Assembly (NCBI RefSeq): GCF_002999335.1
Contig: NW_020312077.1
Location: 1-64,000, forward strand
From: Cyclospora cayetanensis
Lineage: Eukaryota; Apicomplexa; Conoidasida; Eucoccidiorida; Eimeriidae
DNA: 64,000 nt
Direction: 5' to 3'
This document shows, in pieces, positions 34,901-47,091 of this stretch. The notes under the pieces are model-generated. The model saw only the letters and a program-made list of their open reading frames with translations. It made no database searches and was not told the origin of the DNA. Numbering within the stretch: the first letter of the stretch is position 1; the number at the start of each line of letters is the position of its first letter. A program made the position numbers and the translations under genes.

Positions 34901-37900
34901 TTGCTATGAAGTGCTTTGTTTCTAGCTGCTCAAACAAACTTCAGGAAAAAGAAAATTTCCATATTCATATTAGTCCTTCAATTCTACGCATTCTGTTAGA
35001 CAACGTCACTCAGACTGAAATGCAGCAGTCGTTCCCAAAAAGGCTTAATTCAAGTTATCGATGACGCACAATGCTGACGCTAAATGCACTTTGAACATGG
35101 AGAACTTTATCAGTTCGTATGGGCATCACCACAACGAGAAAATCTAGAACACGTAAACGAATCATCATTTTACAAATGAGACTAGATCCATGTGTAAATG
35201 TATCACGTCTGCAGTGCACATTAAATAATGCGGAAGGCGCTTTGCACGCAGCAAACCATTTTAGTGGTTATTCAGAAGTGCCCGACGTATCGTGTATCAA
35301 TTAACAAGATTTAAATGTTCACACAGTGCATAATAAAAAAAGATGCTCGCGCTAGTGTCTTGAACCTTATCACTCCGTCATTCGAGTATAGCACATGAAC
35401 ATAAAAGAAGACCACTTTATCTTCTGCACTACCTCCTCACACAGGATTGCAATCCCATGCTTCATAGTTCGCATCCCACCATAATTTTTGCAGCAGTTTC
35501 ATCTAGCTCTACGAACTATGCATTGTAGGCCAAGAGCGGCAATCTGGAACCAACAAATTTCAGTGTGCCAGAAATATGCAGGACCGCAACAGCTGGAATA
35601 CTGATCCCCCTCACACACGCACTAGCAAAATCATATACACATTCCTTAGAGATCAAAACCCTCGTGAGTTGCTAGTCTGCCACACTTTTCAAACTAACTG
35701 TCATGCACAAACGCTACACTCAATGCCTAACCTCCAAACATCCCCCTTTTAAAAATAACAGTGTTTAGCCACATATAGAAAACCGGAAATTCTTACAGCC
35801 TTGCACCTTCTACCCCCGATGCCAGATCGGTTGTACAAACTAACGTTTGCAAAAAACACAGCACCTTTCAAAAAGTCAAGCTAGTCAGACAAATGAACCA
35901 TATTAGCATTGCTCACTAGAAAGCCTGATACGAAAAATTACGTTATCTACAAGCAAGTATAGACAGCCAGCACGTAGAATTACCCTATACCCAAGCGAAA
36001 TGCCAAGTGTCTGCGCACTAACGCGTACTGTGTATATCACCAAACCACTATCCAGTATGTTCAGCACCACTACCACATCAGAATAGACACACAAGGTATT
36101 TATGACACTCAGAGAACGTTCAAGATTGCTCTATTTCCTCCGAGCATCGTGACTGAGCTACATGCAAAATTCGTTGCAGAAAGGCTGGAGTCTGATTCGC
36201 AAGCCACTGGAAGGGGGCCCACTATACGTGAAAACCGTGCAAGCGCATCCCATTTCCAGCGCGTCCTCTCCGAATATCAGCTGAAACACTCAAGACAGCA
36301 ACTACTGCTCTTATCTTGGAAAAGTCTCTTCAACTGCTCAAAGCACGATTGAGCAGAATGGTAGCAGGTCCCAGAATGGCATATGCGCGCATTCAGCTTT
36401 CATGGAGAAATCCTGCTGGGACAACATCCTCAAGACTCAAAAAACGTGAAACAATATCCGTACGCGTTGATGAAGAAACAGAATGCGGTTAGGGGTCTCT
36501 TGATGGGCAGTAGGATTGCAGGGCGATAAAAGACTAAACTGCGCCACCAGCACACGACCATGCTCTGAACCAGCTACCTCTTCTCCCTAGGCTACAACGG
36601 TCGCTCGTACCTTAGCTCTTCGAGAAGCAGCCGAAACGCAGCACTACCATGAATGTCATGTACAGCAATTGCAACTTCAATCGCACCATGCAATACTGTT
36701 AATCGTCCAATTTACGAAGACGGTGACCAGGCAATACGGAGTGGTCTACCTTCTTTGAGGTATTTTTTTTGGTTTAGCCAAGGGGCAGATAGATACAAAA
36801 CACCAAATAGAATGATGTGCTCTACCCACTCCGGAGTAAGCTAGATCCCAAGCCATGAGAAAAGGTACACACTGGCTCTAAGTACCACAAACCCATTTTA
36901 GCACGTAAAAGAATGCTCACACTTAGTTCTGCCTGACAATCACAGCAAAGGCATACGAGGATCTAGCAATGCTAAACCGAACTGCTCATTTCCTGCTCAT
37001 TTACTCAATAGGAAGACCATGGGTGACCTCCGGGATCATGTGCGTAGTTCCATTTTCACGGTCATTATTGCCTACACAGCCTTCGGTGATATTCAAACGC
37101 CCAATCCAACGCCAAACCGGAAAACATAGAAAATCTTGATGCATGATGTTCACAGAGGCTTGCTGTCCCCAGTACCAACGACGGGCCTACCTAGAAGAGC
37201 AGCCCAGCGGGCGGACGCATGCTCAGTACCCAGTTCAACAACGCGAACCTTTCATTGGTGCCCTGAAAGTTCCACCCACCTCATGCCCGTCAATTCTGCA
37301 TGCCAGTACTCGGTGCTCCACTATCTAAGACGGTGGAGGAACAGATGATACAGTTACAACACCACTCCCAAAGGCTCTACAGGCCGGGTGCAACAACCTT
37401 TTCCAACTCCCTGGCACCTCCTGCCGGAAAAGCACACCGGGCGAAATCGTGTCAAACCGCTCTACTGAAATTTCCTGCTGGGCATCCTGTGAATGAAAAA
37501 TGTATATGAATCACGACAGCGGCGAAATAAGACTTACTAAAAATGGGCGCTCCTCTAGTCCACAGGCTTCTTTGGATGGGATGCCTGGATGTACTCCTAA
37601 ACGACTATGATGCATAACTGAGATGCTGTGGCAGTTAAGTTGGAAGCATTGTAGTGTTTCAGCCTGACGCTGCCCCCGGCTAGCCCAGCGGCAAGTACGC
37701 TCGGACACAGTATTTAGTGGAGTTTGAGCACTTCAATGGATTTAGCGATTCTGTCAAAATTTCAGATGTTCAAGTAAAGCGTAAAAAGTATTTGGAAGCG
37801 ATGCATTATCAGCTGTCTTCCTATAGGACTGCCCTTCTGACATGAAAAAGCCGGACTACGTTCAGATGTTAATTCGAATGTCCGGAGAAAAAGTATTATT

Positions 37901-40549
37901 AGAGATAAAGCTGCTGCGCATTCCACAACACTTGAAGGTAATAGCAAAACAAAACGGAAAGATCTACGACAGGGCTTCAACGCAAGCTAGAGCTAGCTAT
38001 ACAAGGTTTGCCAGTACTGTACACCGGGTCAGCAGGCTTAGACAGAGCCGACAAGCAGATTCGAAATGGCGCGCGATTGGAAAGGTCACCCCGAGAAAAG
38101 ACGACGCACATACAGACTCAAGGGGCTCGTAATTTGCTGAGAGGAGATTCGAGGAACAGTAGCCATATACAGGAAGCTGAAAGAGATATTAACAGGCAGG
38201 CACCTTGCACATCGATTGCAGGACTGATCCAATGGTAGCGTCTAATTAAAGAATAAAGGCTGTTGCCGCCAATGAAGCAGGAAGTAGCGGATTTATAATG
38301 ATTTTCGGCCCAAAACAGTCGCTGCAAACGGCAAAAGCCGATTTGGACAAACAGGTCGAGAGCTAGCTACAGCCATAAAACGGCAAAGTTCGGGCGATCG
38401 GAGGCGAGGCAGCCTAGACAAGTGAGCAGCTAGACCTGAGCTAGATACCTGGGCAGCGTTCTGCGGGTGAACGCCGTGACCCCACGTGTACAGGAGAAGG
38501 CACTACACAAAAAATCCCCTGGTCGAACAGTCCAATAGGCAACGAAAATGCTTAATCGGAAGCAAAGTCAGACTGGCCCCAGTAGCCGCACATTACGTAG
38601 ACTAAGTATGAAGGCACCGGCAGACGTAAAGGCAGACAGATCAGCATCCAGGTGAGGAAGCGAGCTACGCGATCGACAACAGTTGAAGATGCTCACGACA
38701 TGCGCTACAGCACACCAAAAGAAAATGATGAACCATAAAGTTCGAAGGTGCCAGACTAAAGAGAGCTCACGAATCGACTCCGAAGCAACACGACACAGCA
38801 CCAATCGGTGCCTTTCTACACCGTATGCGCAAATGCCTTTGACGCGGCACCTTTAGATAGTGCAGGCTGTTGGAGCAGTCTGCGGAGTTATTGCGCAAAT
38901 TGCGACATTGCGAGGAAGGGAACAGTTTGTGCTAAAGGGGAAAGAGTTACAATGTAGTATCTAGATGCCATGGCATGACAGTGAAAGGTTGATTATTTAC
39001 AGAAGAGAAGCTCTGGAGAGGAGGCACTTGCAGATAAGGGACACATACTTGGGCAGTGAGAGCACGCACAGCAGGGCATACAACTAGGCAAGGAGAACAT
39101 CTGTCGGAATGACGAGCGGAATAACCATACAAATGGGATCATGAATTAAGCACATGCCCATTAAGTTGTTGCCGGAAAACGCCACGCACGCGGGTTCGGC
39201 GTGCTTGACCAGGAGGCCTCCGGTGATCCTAATGCAGGCGGCATGAATATGGGGATGCCGTAGAAGTCAAGGGCAGGCTTCGCCAGCGCATATTTCAGGT
39301 TGTACACGCATGGAGCAAAGCATGGTTCTTTATCATGGAGGATATGCGCTGCAGCCATAGTAAATGATGACCCTTGTTCGTGATTAGTTTCCTTGTGCAC
39401 AAAGAAGTCAATATAGATTCTGCATGGCCGCGTGCATGGAGAACGGGTATAAAGTGTGGTTCGTAAAGGAACCAGCTCGTTGTTCTCATGCCTAGCCTGT
39501 TCAAGGACCCCGCGTTGGGGACCACCATACTGCATGCCCGCATATAGTTTTGGACCGCTCCTGTGTATGTTCTTATCCTCTCGCTTACTGTTGAGCCTGG
39601 CTTACTGTGGTTTGAGAACATGTAGGGCTATCAATTTTTTTGCGAAGATTAGCACCTAAGAGTACAGAGTTATTATTAGCAGTGATGCAAATGAGCTGTT
39701 TGAATTTTTATCAACCGCAAACCGCAGACTCAAATTAGTGCTTGTTTTGCTGGATGCTCTGCGAAAAGATTGGCACTAGCGGGATACATGTTGCATTCAG
39801 TGACGCCTTAGGAGAAGCGTCAGAAGCAGACCTGAGCGCCGCAAAAGCAGCACACCACCAAACGGTGTAGCGGGGTGTGCAGATGAGAGCAAAACAGACC
39901 GAAAATCCGTGTACGCTCACTACCCTAAAGGTCCAATGTCTCCAGGAGCTGTAGACAGCTAGTCCCAATGGAACAGTGTATTCGGGAGGCGCTAAGGAAG
40001 GGTAGGCAGCGAAGCGCGACACCACTAGCAGATCTGTGTGGTCGCTGCTGTGAAATAATAAATCTACCGCGAAACATGATTATAGTAACGGCGACCGTCA
40101 AGTCAGCTCCCACAGCAGTGGCATGGCATGACGCTCCACACTGCATTAAATTACTGAGAAAGCAGGACCTTGGGAGATTCGTGTGATAGATCAGCCAATG
40201 CGCCCAGTCTCCGTTAAGGAATTAGGGTACTGCGTCAGTGAGCTGAATACCCAGAAAAATAACGCAAGTGCTGTGCCACCCTAACAGGTTTGTGGATGGG
40301 GTACACCCGGCTACCTCCTGAATTACATTAGTGCACGGGTCCCGTAGGGTAGCAATAACCTTCTCTGCACGATGCAATCAACATTTTTACTTTGCTGCCT
40401 CCGTTCTGGGGGAAAATGAGCCGCGGCCCGTAGCAACGCGCAGCAAGCGCCCCTGTAGGATAGTGCGATAAGGAGTCCAGCAACACTGGGCTCTCGCGCC
40501 TACCAGCCATTCAGTTTCATGAGGGTACCTACAGGATTTGAAGAATAAG
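25931..40549. other. Gene-poor region, no supported gene
   Basis: About 14.6 kb downstream of the dynein holds no ORF of convincing length or family likeness on either strand; the longest are about 130 codons. The part from roughly 29 to 36 kb is visibly AT-rich, with many A and T runs. The part from about 36 to 40 kb is more balanced but broken by stops, and may be decayed mobile-element sequence that leads into the pol fragment at 40.55 kb. The 107-codon ORF at 30536-30859 is lysine, arginine and aromatic rich but resembles nothing I know. I find no tRNA, rRNA or tandem repeat array here. Confidence 0.55.
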
Positions 40550-41550
40550 AAAAACATGATCATTGTACTCTCTTCACACCCTCCATGGTCTTATCCCAGA
40601 TAGACGAAACATCTGGAAGCAGCAACTTTTAATGGTGATTGATTACAAGGGGGCTAGGCTTCCACAAGATCCTTTGAGTACCTGCTACCGAGAATTCAAA
40701 AGGTGCTAAACACGCTGCGCTAAGTCATGAAATCCGTGACAATAGACATGGAACAGGCATTTCACCAAATACGCATGCCAGAGGATCAGTGCAAGACAGC
40801 ATGGTGTGCGTGTACAGGCTAATGCAGGTTGAAGGCCACGCTCTTCCGGAGTTCCGAGGACGCAGGTTAAGTATTTGTGTTTTGCTTCCGTAGAGCAGCT
40901 ATTGGTTAGCTAAACGGGACACTGTTCACCCAGCAGACGTGTTTATCATGCTATGTTGTTCGATAATGTATTAGAATTTCTCTTGCCCCCCGAAATATGT
41001 CCTCTGTCAAGAAATGCCATCCCTGAAGCTCCCCAATCGGATATCTAGGATGAAGAATACCAGCAAAAGAAATACTCCTTAGGTCAATAAAGGTTGTAGA
41101 TTATTGAAGCATGACCAACGGGACTTCATAGCGACACTATAATGAACTACTTGCCAGATGCCGTAGAGTCCTGGTGGCAACTGCACCTACCGTTTGCCGA
41201 GATGGCGAGCCCTCTTATGGAGTCCACCACAGTAGAGGCTTTCAGGAAAGGGGATCTCAAGCGAACTAAGAAGCATATAGAAGGAGTAAAAGTCATAATC
41301 CACAATCTCAACCACTACACGAGATTGCGGACCCGCAACTCCAGCAAGCGCCATACCTTTGACATAGAGGCGGATCGAAAGATATGCGGTTGGCGGAGTG
41401 CTGGGGCCAAATTGAAAGCCGCTAAGCTTCACGGCTGTTACGTTTTTAAATGCCGAGGAGCAGTAAGCAGTATGTGGCCAAGAACTAATAGCCCTCGTAC
41501 GGGCTTCAGACAAACTCAGGCTTATCTTACTAGGGCAGGCATCCCTTAGG
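40550..41550 (+). mobile_element. Decayed Ty3/gypsy-type retrotransposon pol (RT and RNase H region)
   Basis: Several motifs of a gypsy-type pol polyprotein appear in order but in different frames. MVIDYKGARLPQDP at 40632-40673 resembles the RT motif M-V-D-Y-R-A-L-N. IDMEQAFHQIRMPEDQ at 40742-40789 resembles the RT catalytic-palm segment LDL-x-GYHQIR-M. A KKCH-x-SSPIGYLG-like stretch near 41009-41050 matches the conserved SKC-x-FLGH region. FAEMASPL at 41193-41216 matches the FAEIA-PL start of the RNase H tether. In-frame TAA codons at 40721-40723 and 40820-40822, and at least two frameshifts, show the copy is dead. I could not find LTRs, gag, protease or an intact integrase. Confidence 0.7.
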
Positions 41551-43979
41551 GGCCACAAGTCAGAGGAGTAGCTGTAAGGAGGAAATTTTAGAAGGCCATT
41601 GCGTTTGCACACGCCAAGCGGGTTTGAGCTCTTTAGGGACCTCGATCACCTATCCGTCGAATATGCGTGAGCAGGTCGATTAATAGTAAATCACTCCTTC
41701 CGGGGTCAGGGTAACGGGCTTTTCGCAACTAGAGGCATGTGTGGTTGCCTATAGCATCTGTTATTATTCAAGCAGTTAAGTTTGAATTAGTGCTTGAAAT
41801 GTCTTAGAAATTGCGTGGGCTCTCCGGAAGCCAGATATAGGTAGATGAAAAACTGTCGATACCCGTAGGGCGTCAAGTAGCTAGCTTTATCCTATATTAT
41901 AGGGTCCATACACCTTCGCCTCCAAGAGATAAGATTGTATAACCATGAACGGAAAGATGTACTAACAGCTTAGGCTGCGTTTTCGCTCATGGGAAGGTGC
42001 CAGCTGCAGTGGACGCTATCCATCCGGACGAGGTGCTGCATTAGCGAGATAAGCCCAAAAGATATTTACCTTGAACGAGCGCCTTTTATGCGGCTCGTCC
42101 CAGTGTTGAATCCAGCTGTTGCTGTACCTAATTGCAATAATTTCAGGTTCATGGGCTTTTTGGCTGCCTCTCATGCGATTCGATGAAGATAAACAAAACT
42201 TGCCCCACAGTACATAAATTCTCTTATGCCCTCGTAGTCTGATGAAGACGACATAACCTGGAAAATGTATTATGGTGTAGAATGGTGCTAGCGGCCCCAG
42301 CAACACTCTCCGAAAATTTCGTGCGTTACGAAACAAGTAGTGTCCAACAGATTGTACATGGTGAGGGCGAACACTCGGATGACAGGCACAAGTCCAAGTT
42401 GCCTCGAACCTTACTTATTGTCCGCATCAAGGAGCTCTGGAACATCTGTATAACCCCTGGCGAAGCGTATCGCCAGTATGTCACGTACTAATTGCGCGTT
42501 ATTGACAGCACCGTGCAGACTATGGAGATCATCTGGTCCCCCTAACAGACAATTTTTCTAACCTGGCGTGCGCGGATATGCCAAGGAATATGCCACGCTG
42601 GAGCGCAGCTAATCTTGGCTCTACAGGACCTCCACGCCTTACCGCAAGATTTGGTCGCCTGGACGCAATTCTCACTGCATTTCGGAGCTTTACTAACTCG
42701 GGGCGCGAAAGAACTCAATACAAGACGTTTTTTAGTAGACCTGACAAGCAAGTGCATCCCTCCCGGATATGTGCAACAGCGGCCAACACCTAGGATTTGC
42801 TGGAGGCCCATGTAGTGCGGTAACATGGGCTGTAGTTTGTCCCACTTTTGAACTACAGTGCGCGCTTTTCTCAGATCCGTAGAGCTCTTTTGGTGAAGGT
42901 TCAAGAGCAAGGGAGCTCTTTCAAGTGCGTGACACCTGCAAATCGACGGTCAGTCAGAGTGCGTTGAGCGCACACCTGAGCAGCTTCTGCAAACACCTAT
43001 TCACAGTGCGGAGTTAGCATGGAATTCTGTTTTTCCCCCAGCAGAGATAACATGAAACTGCACTGTTGACAACTCTATGCCCTAATCTCCTTCGTGTATT
43101 CTGAAAGGGGAGAACGTCTAGGTGCTACGGACCTAGACATTCTTCATACTCCACAACCTACAAAATCACGTCCCATGACGCAAGCCTTTAGCTGGCTAGT
43201 TTACCGCGCATCAGCGCATCCCACAAGCTAAGGCACCACGGATGCATTGCACAAAGCAAGTCGCACCGAACTGGAATTCGCGGAAACAGGAAGTCAAAGG
43301 GGTCCAGCCACTTCATGCAGCTGCGCTGACCAGCTGACTTCGAGGCACCTTTTGTTGAGGCGTTCTAATTTCTTTTTCATTAGTAAACTTGCTTACGATC
43401 ATTAGAATTTTCGCACGATATTCCAGAAAGCCATACTCCACGCTCTTACGTTGCACGATGACCAGTTACGCGCTGATCATACTTTCTAGCGAAAGGGTTG
43501 ATAGCCGGTCACTCTGCTTTGATGACGAACAGGAATGTGAAGCTGAACCCTGCCTGCGGAAGCACAGACAACAAAAAGGAGGAACATATTTTTGTAAACT
43601 AAGCAGTGTTGTTTGAGCAGGGGTGTTACGTACGAAACCTTCGAAGCATAGACAATATCCAAGGATATCTTCTAGCCTTTAGAGCTGTGCAAGGCCGCGG
43701 CAATTGCCCAATACACTTTCGTCGAGGCAGGGTGGCTGGCGCCACCTAAAGCGACAGCTTGGATTTTAATAGGCAAGGAGAGTGATGGCTTCCGAGCTTA
43801 GTTACCATCGATAGGCGTTGCTCACAAGCAACAAGCAGCAAAAGCCTATTACTGGCTTGCTCCGAAATGCCTCACCTTTACTGCGATAACGTTGCCCCTT
43901 TAAGAAGCACGCTCTCTTAAAGTGTCCTACAGATTTTGCTTGCAGATTGTTGGCCCCGATTTGCAACGGTGAGTGAGAT
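41551..43979. other. No supported gene; possible remainder of the retroelement
   Basis: This stretch follows the RNase H-like relic and could hold its decayed integrase. ORFs at 42282-42491 and 42578-42815 are short and I could not match them to the integrase HHCC or DDE motifs. No gene is supported on either strand. Confidence 0.45.
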
Positions 43980-44433
43980 ATGTGTGTCACTCTAGAAAAA
44001 AGTGAGAGCAGTTTCGTGCCTAATTTTGTTGCTACTGGCGCTGAATGCTATCCGCTGGTGTCGAAGAGTCTGTCTCTTGTTCGAAAGTCTAGCGGTATGG
44101 GTACTCTTCATGGAGATGCGATTGGAAATGGACTACAAGGCACGCTCGTCGTGTGTTATTGTTTGCATCCAGTGAGTGGCATTCGCCCCTACATATACCG
44201 CCAGTTCACTTTAAGTGTGTCGGGCGCTTCTACTCACAGCAAGCCGCTCTTCTCGCTTGTCTTCGTGACTTCCATGCATTTATTTTTGAGAGAGGAGCTG
44301 GCTCGAGGAACACAACATAACGAGCAAGCACGCAGTGCCTTTTGGGCCCGTGGAGACGCGCTCCAGGCATTAGGACCTAAGACACAATGGGGCATGTACG
44401 CCCAGTGTGTCAAGGCCTCTAATTCCTCAGCAA
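43980..44433 (+). CDS. Doubtful exon-like ORF of unknown function
   Basis: An ATG at 43980 opens about 150 codons with no stop, running to SNSSAR. The ORF then meets a good splice donor (AAG then GTGAGT, GT at 44434), so it could be the first coding exon of a + strand gene. I see no signal peptide, membrane span or known motif. One ORF of this size is about what chance would give over 64 kb. I found no convincing following exon before the IFT144 3' end at 46258. Treat it as a candidate only. Confidence 0.2.
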
Positions 44434-46257
44434 GGTGAGTACAGATGTAATGTTGGTTTTCTACTGAGCTCAAAAGCTCTTTTTTAGCTAGATTGCCGTG
44501 GGAACCTAAATTGTTGCGCACATCCTAATAAATGCGTGCTATTTTTCCACAGTTCGGCTTAACAAAGAACATGTGCAAAATTATGGGGCAAAGGTGAAGG
44601 ATCGATAAGCAAAGTTTGTACCTGCGCAACATGCTTGTGGCTAACGCGACACTGATGGCTTTTGTGCCAATGGGGAAGCTATTATCCTGTAATCCCAACT
44701 TGACTCGCATGCAGCAGGGCACACAGGAGCCAAGTGTAGTCAAAAAATATTTAGGCATTGATGCTTCATTGAATATATTTCCCCATCGAAGCATTGGATC
44801 GTAGCTAGCCGCATATATTCTTGTTACCGGCCCTGGAGTCTGACTTGCAGACGCATAGAAGGCGGCCCAGTAAACATGGAAGCGTGGAGACAGAGTTCAG
44901 TCTTAAATGCTTCTTTTCTAAGTATCAGCATTCAATTCCATAACAGGAAGAAGGATTGGGCTTTTTGAGACACGATATTCGATTGTTTGACAAGTGGTTG
45001 AGTACAGTGGTATTCATATATTGGATTGCTATATGCACGCAATAAGCTCACCTGTAAAAGTCTTGCTATGCTAACGCGTTGAGGAGGTTGGAGAAGCAAT
45101 TAAATTTATCAGGATGAGTTCGAGCAGAAACGCGTTGCCTTCAGGGGTCTGTGGCTGTGAAGGAAGGTCGTACGCTAGCAAAAAGGAGTAGCTGATGCAG
45201 AGCTACGTCATGTGTTGGTGCAGACGAGTCTTGTATGGCTTTTAAGTGCTCCTTCTGACCCTCAGCCCCTCCCAAGAGTGTCTACTAGGTGGATGTCTGA
45301 CACTTTCCACTGGTCCAGTAGGTGTCATTGGTGCATCACCAAATAGCCAGCTGGAAATTATCTGTCATGCCTCATTCTTTAATCTTTCATGTTTCAGCTG
45401 ATTTAGTTTTTTACTTAACTGGGGGGAAATAGCATGCAACTATAGATATATCCACTGAGTAGCATCCTTCCCTCAGGATCATTGTAGCCAGGCAAGACCC
45501 ACAGTAGCGCATGCCATACACAATCGTGCTTTTGCACTTGCCTCTAGGGGCTGAAGGCTCTGGTACCCTATGCACACGCAGGGCCGTGGTTATCTAGGCT
45601 ACTAGTGACTGTGCACGCCATAACTTGCGGAGAAAGCAGCTGGGTGAGAGATTTATTGTCAATGCGCTACATACCGCCGTGCACCACCGAGTTTTGGGCG
45701 GGGATCTTAAAGTTTTCTATGCACTGGAAGACCATGTGCTGCGTCCCTGTAAACAAAGCTACTGTGCACAGCGATGCGTGCTCGCCAGGTCTTGAAACGA
45801 GGATGAAGGCATTTGCACACCTATTCCCTTTACATTAACTGGATGCACGCTGGAATCTACATGAGTGAGCAGCGCAGTCTCCCTGGAGGAAGGAGAGAAA
45901 GAAGCTGCCTTACACTGCGATCGTGTTGTAGCTACGAGCTTTCTTGTGTAAACATGAGTGGAAACCTTCCGTTTGCGGCTTTGTCACTTAGCACGCTTTG
46001 GCACGAATAGGTGAACAGGTAATTTCCAAAACTATTATCGCAATGGTGTAATTAAAACCGGAGAAAGAGGAATTTTAATAATTTTCTAGAAAGCCCTCAT
46101 TTTTGCACAACATAACAGTACAAATACATCAAAACTAACTGCCCGTTACGGTTCACAGGAGCTTTGGCATTGCACTTGGTAGCAGCGGAAGCCAGCGTAA
46201 ATTGCTTGACGGTTTGTCAGGGCGCAGGTCGACTATAATATGAGCTTGCATCCCCAT
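44434..46257. other. No supported gene
   Basis: Only short ORFs occur here (for example 44616-44804 and 45605-45838), none with recognisable features. The 3' UTR and polyadenylation site of the - strand IFT144 gene should lie just below 46258. Confidence 0.5.
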
Positions 46258-47091
46258 TTAGCTGCCGGGATTACCATCCAGTGTCGTTGACGTGTATCCT
46301 ACTTGTACAGCTTCAGTTGGATAAGCCACCGCACCCACAGGTCTCATGTACAGGGCGCTCTGTGCTACTTCCTTCAGTGGCTTGAGCAACCAGTCTGCCT
46401 CTGACAGGGGCTTCTGACACGCCAGACAACAGCGGAACTCGCTTAGCTTGCTTTTGCAGCTCGCCTGCAGCGAAAGGCAGCTGCAAATATCTTAATAAAT
46501 CTACACTCGGCTTTCCTCTTTCATGCTCTGTAATTGTGGTCGTGCCTAATTTGCATTTGAGGGGAAGCCAAACTTTGAACCTCATCTGTTTTTCTAGATT
46601 GCTAAAAAGCTATTCGTCAGTGCTTTGTAACTTACGTTCATTGGGAATAGGCAGAATGGGCAAGCAGCACAGCGGTCCCTCAAACATAATCCCGAGGCGG
46701 CACACAACGGCAATGCATGCTGAAAGCACCTCGCATAATTTGAGGACGAAAACCTTTTCAGAGGTACGCTCCGGGTAAGCCAAAATCCCTTCCTTATCGT
46801 TAGAACAAATGTAAATGGCAAGTGTCTGTAAGTATGCCAGCTGATAATGCCACAAAGGTTCGCGAATTTCGAATTAGGTTCAGCCCGTGCACGACACAGT
46901 GTTGACGGCACCAAATCGTACCTTGCAAGATGCGCATTGCACCGCATCTTCTTCAACATCCACGGAGCAATTAAAGCACGGTATACAGCATATTTTGGTG
47001 ACATCTGGCTGCTTTAATCTAAGGATGCGTTCGATCGCCTTCCGATGCTGAACTGGTACTTGGGTCTTCCGCTCCGGGCAAAGTAGCGATG
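46258..47091 (-). other. IFT144 C-terminal zinc-ribbon-like modules
   Basis: Exons 46922-47091, 46636-46719 and 46258-46464 join in phase 0. They carry HRKAIERILR, then CIPCFNC with CASC, then LCAASG with CAACPFCLFP, then RCCLACQKPLSEADWL. Spaced Cys pairs such as CxxC and CPFC match the zinc-binding tail of IFT144. After the last Cys pair there are about 45 further residues (through LLKPLKEVAQSALYM and GAVAYPTEAV) before the stop at 46258-46260. Confidence 0.85.
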
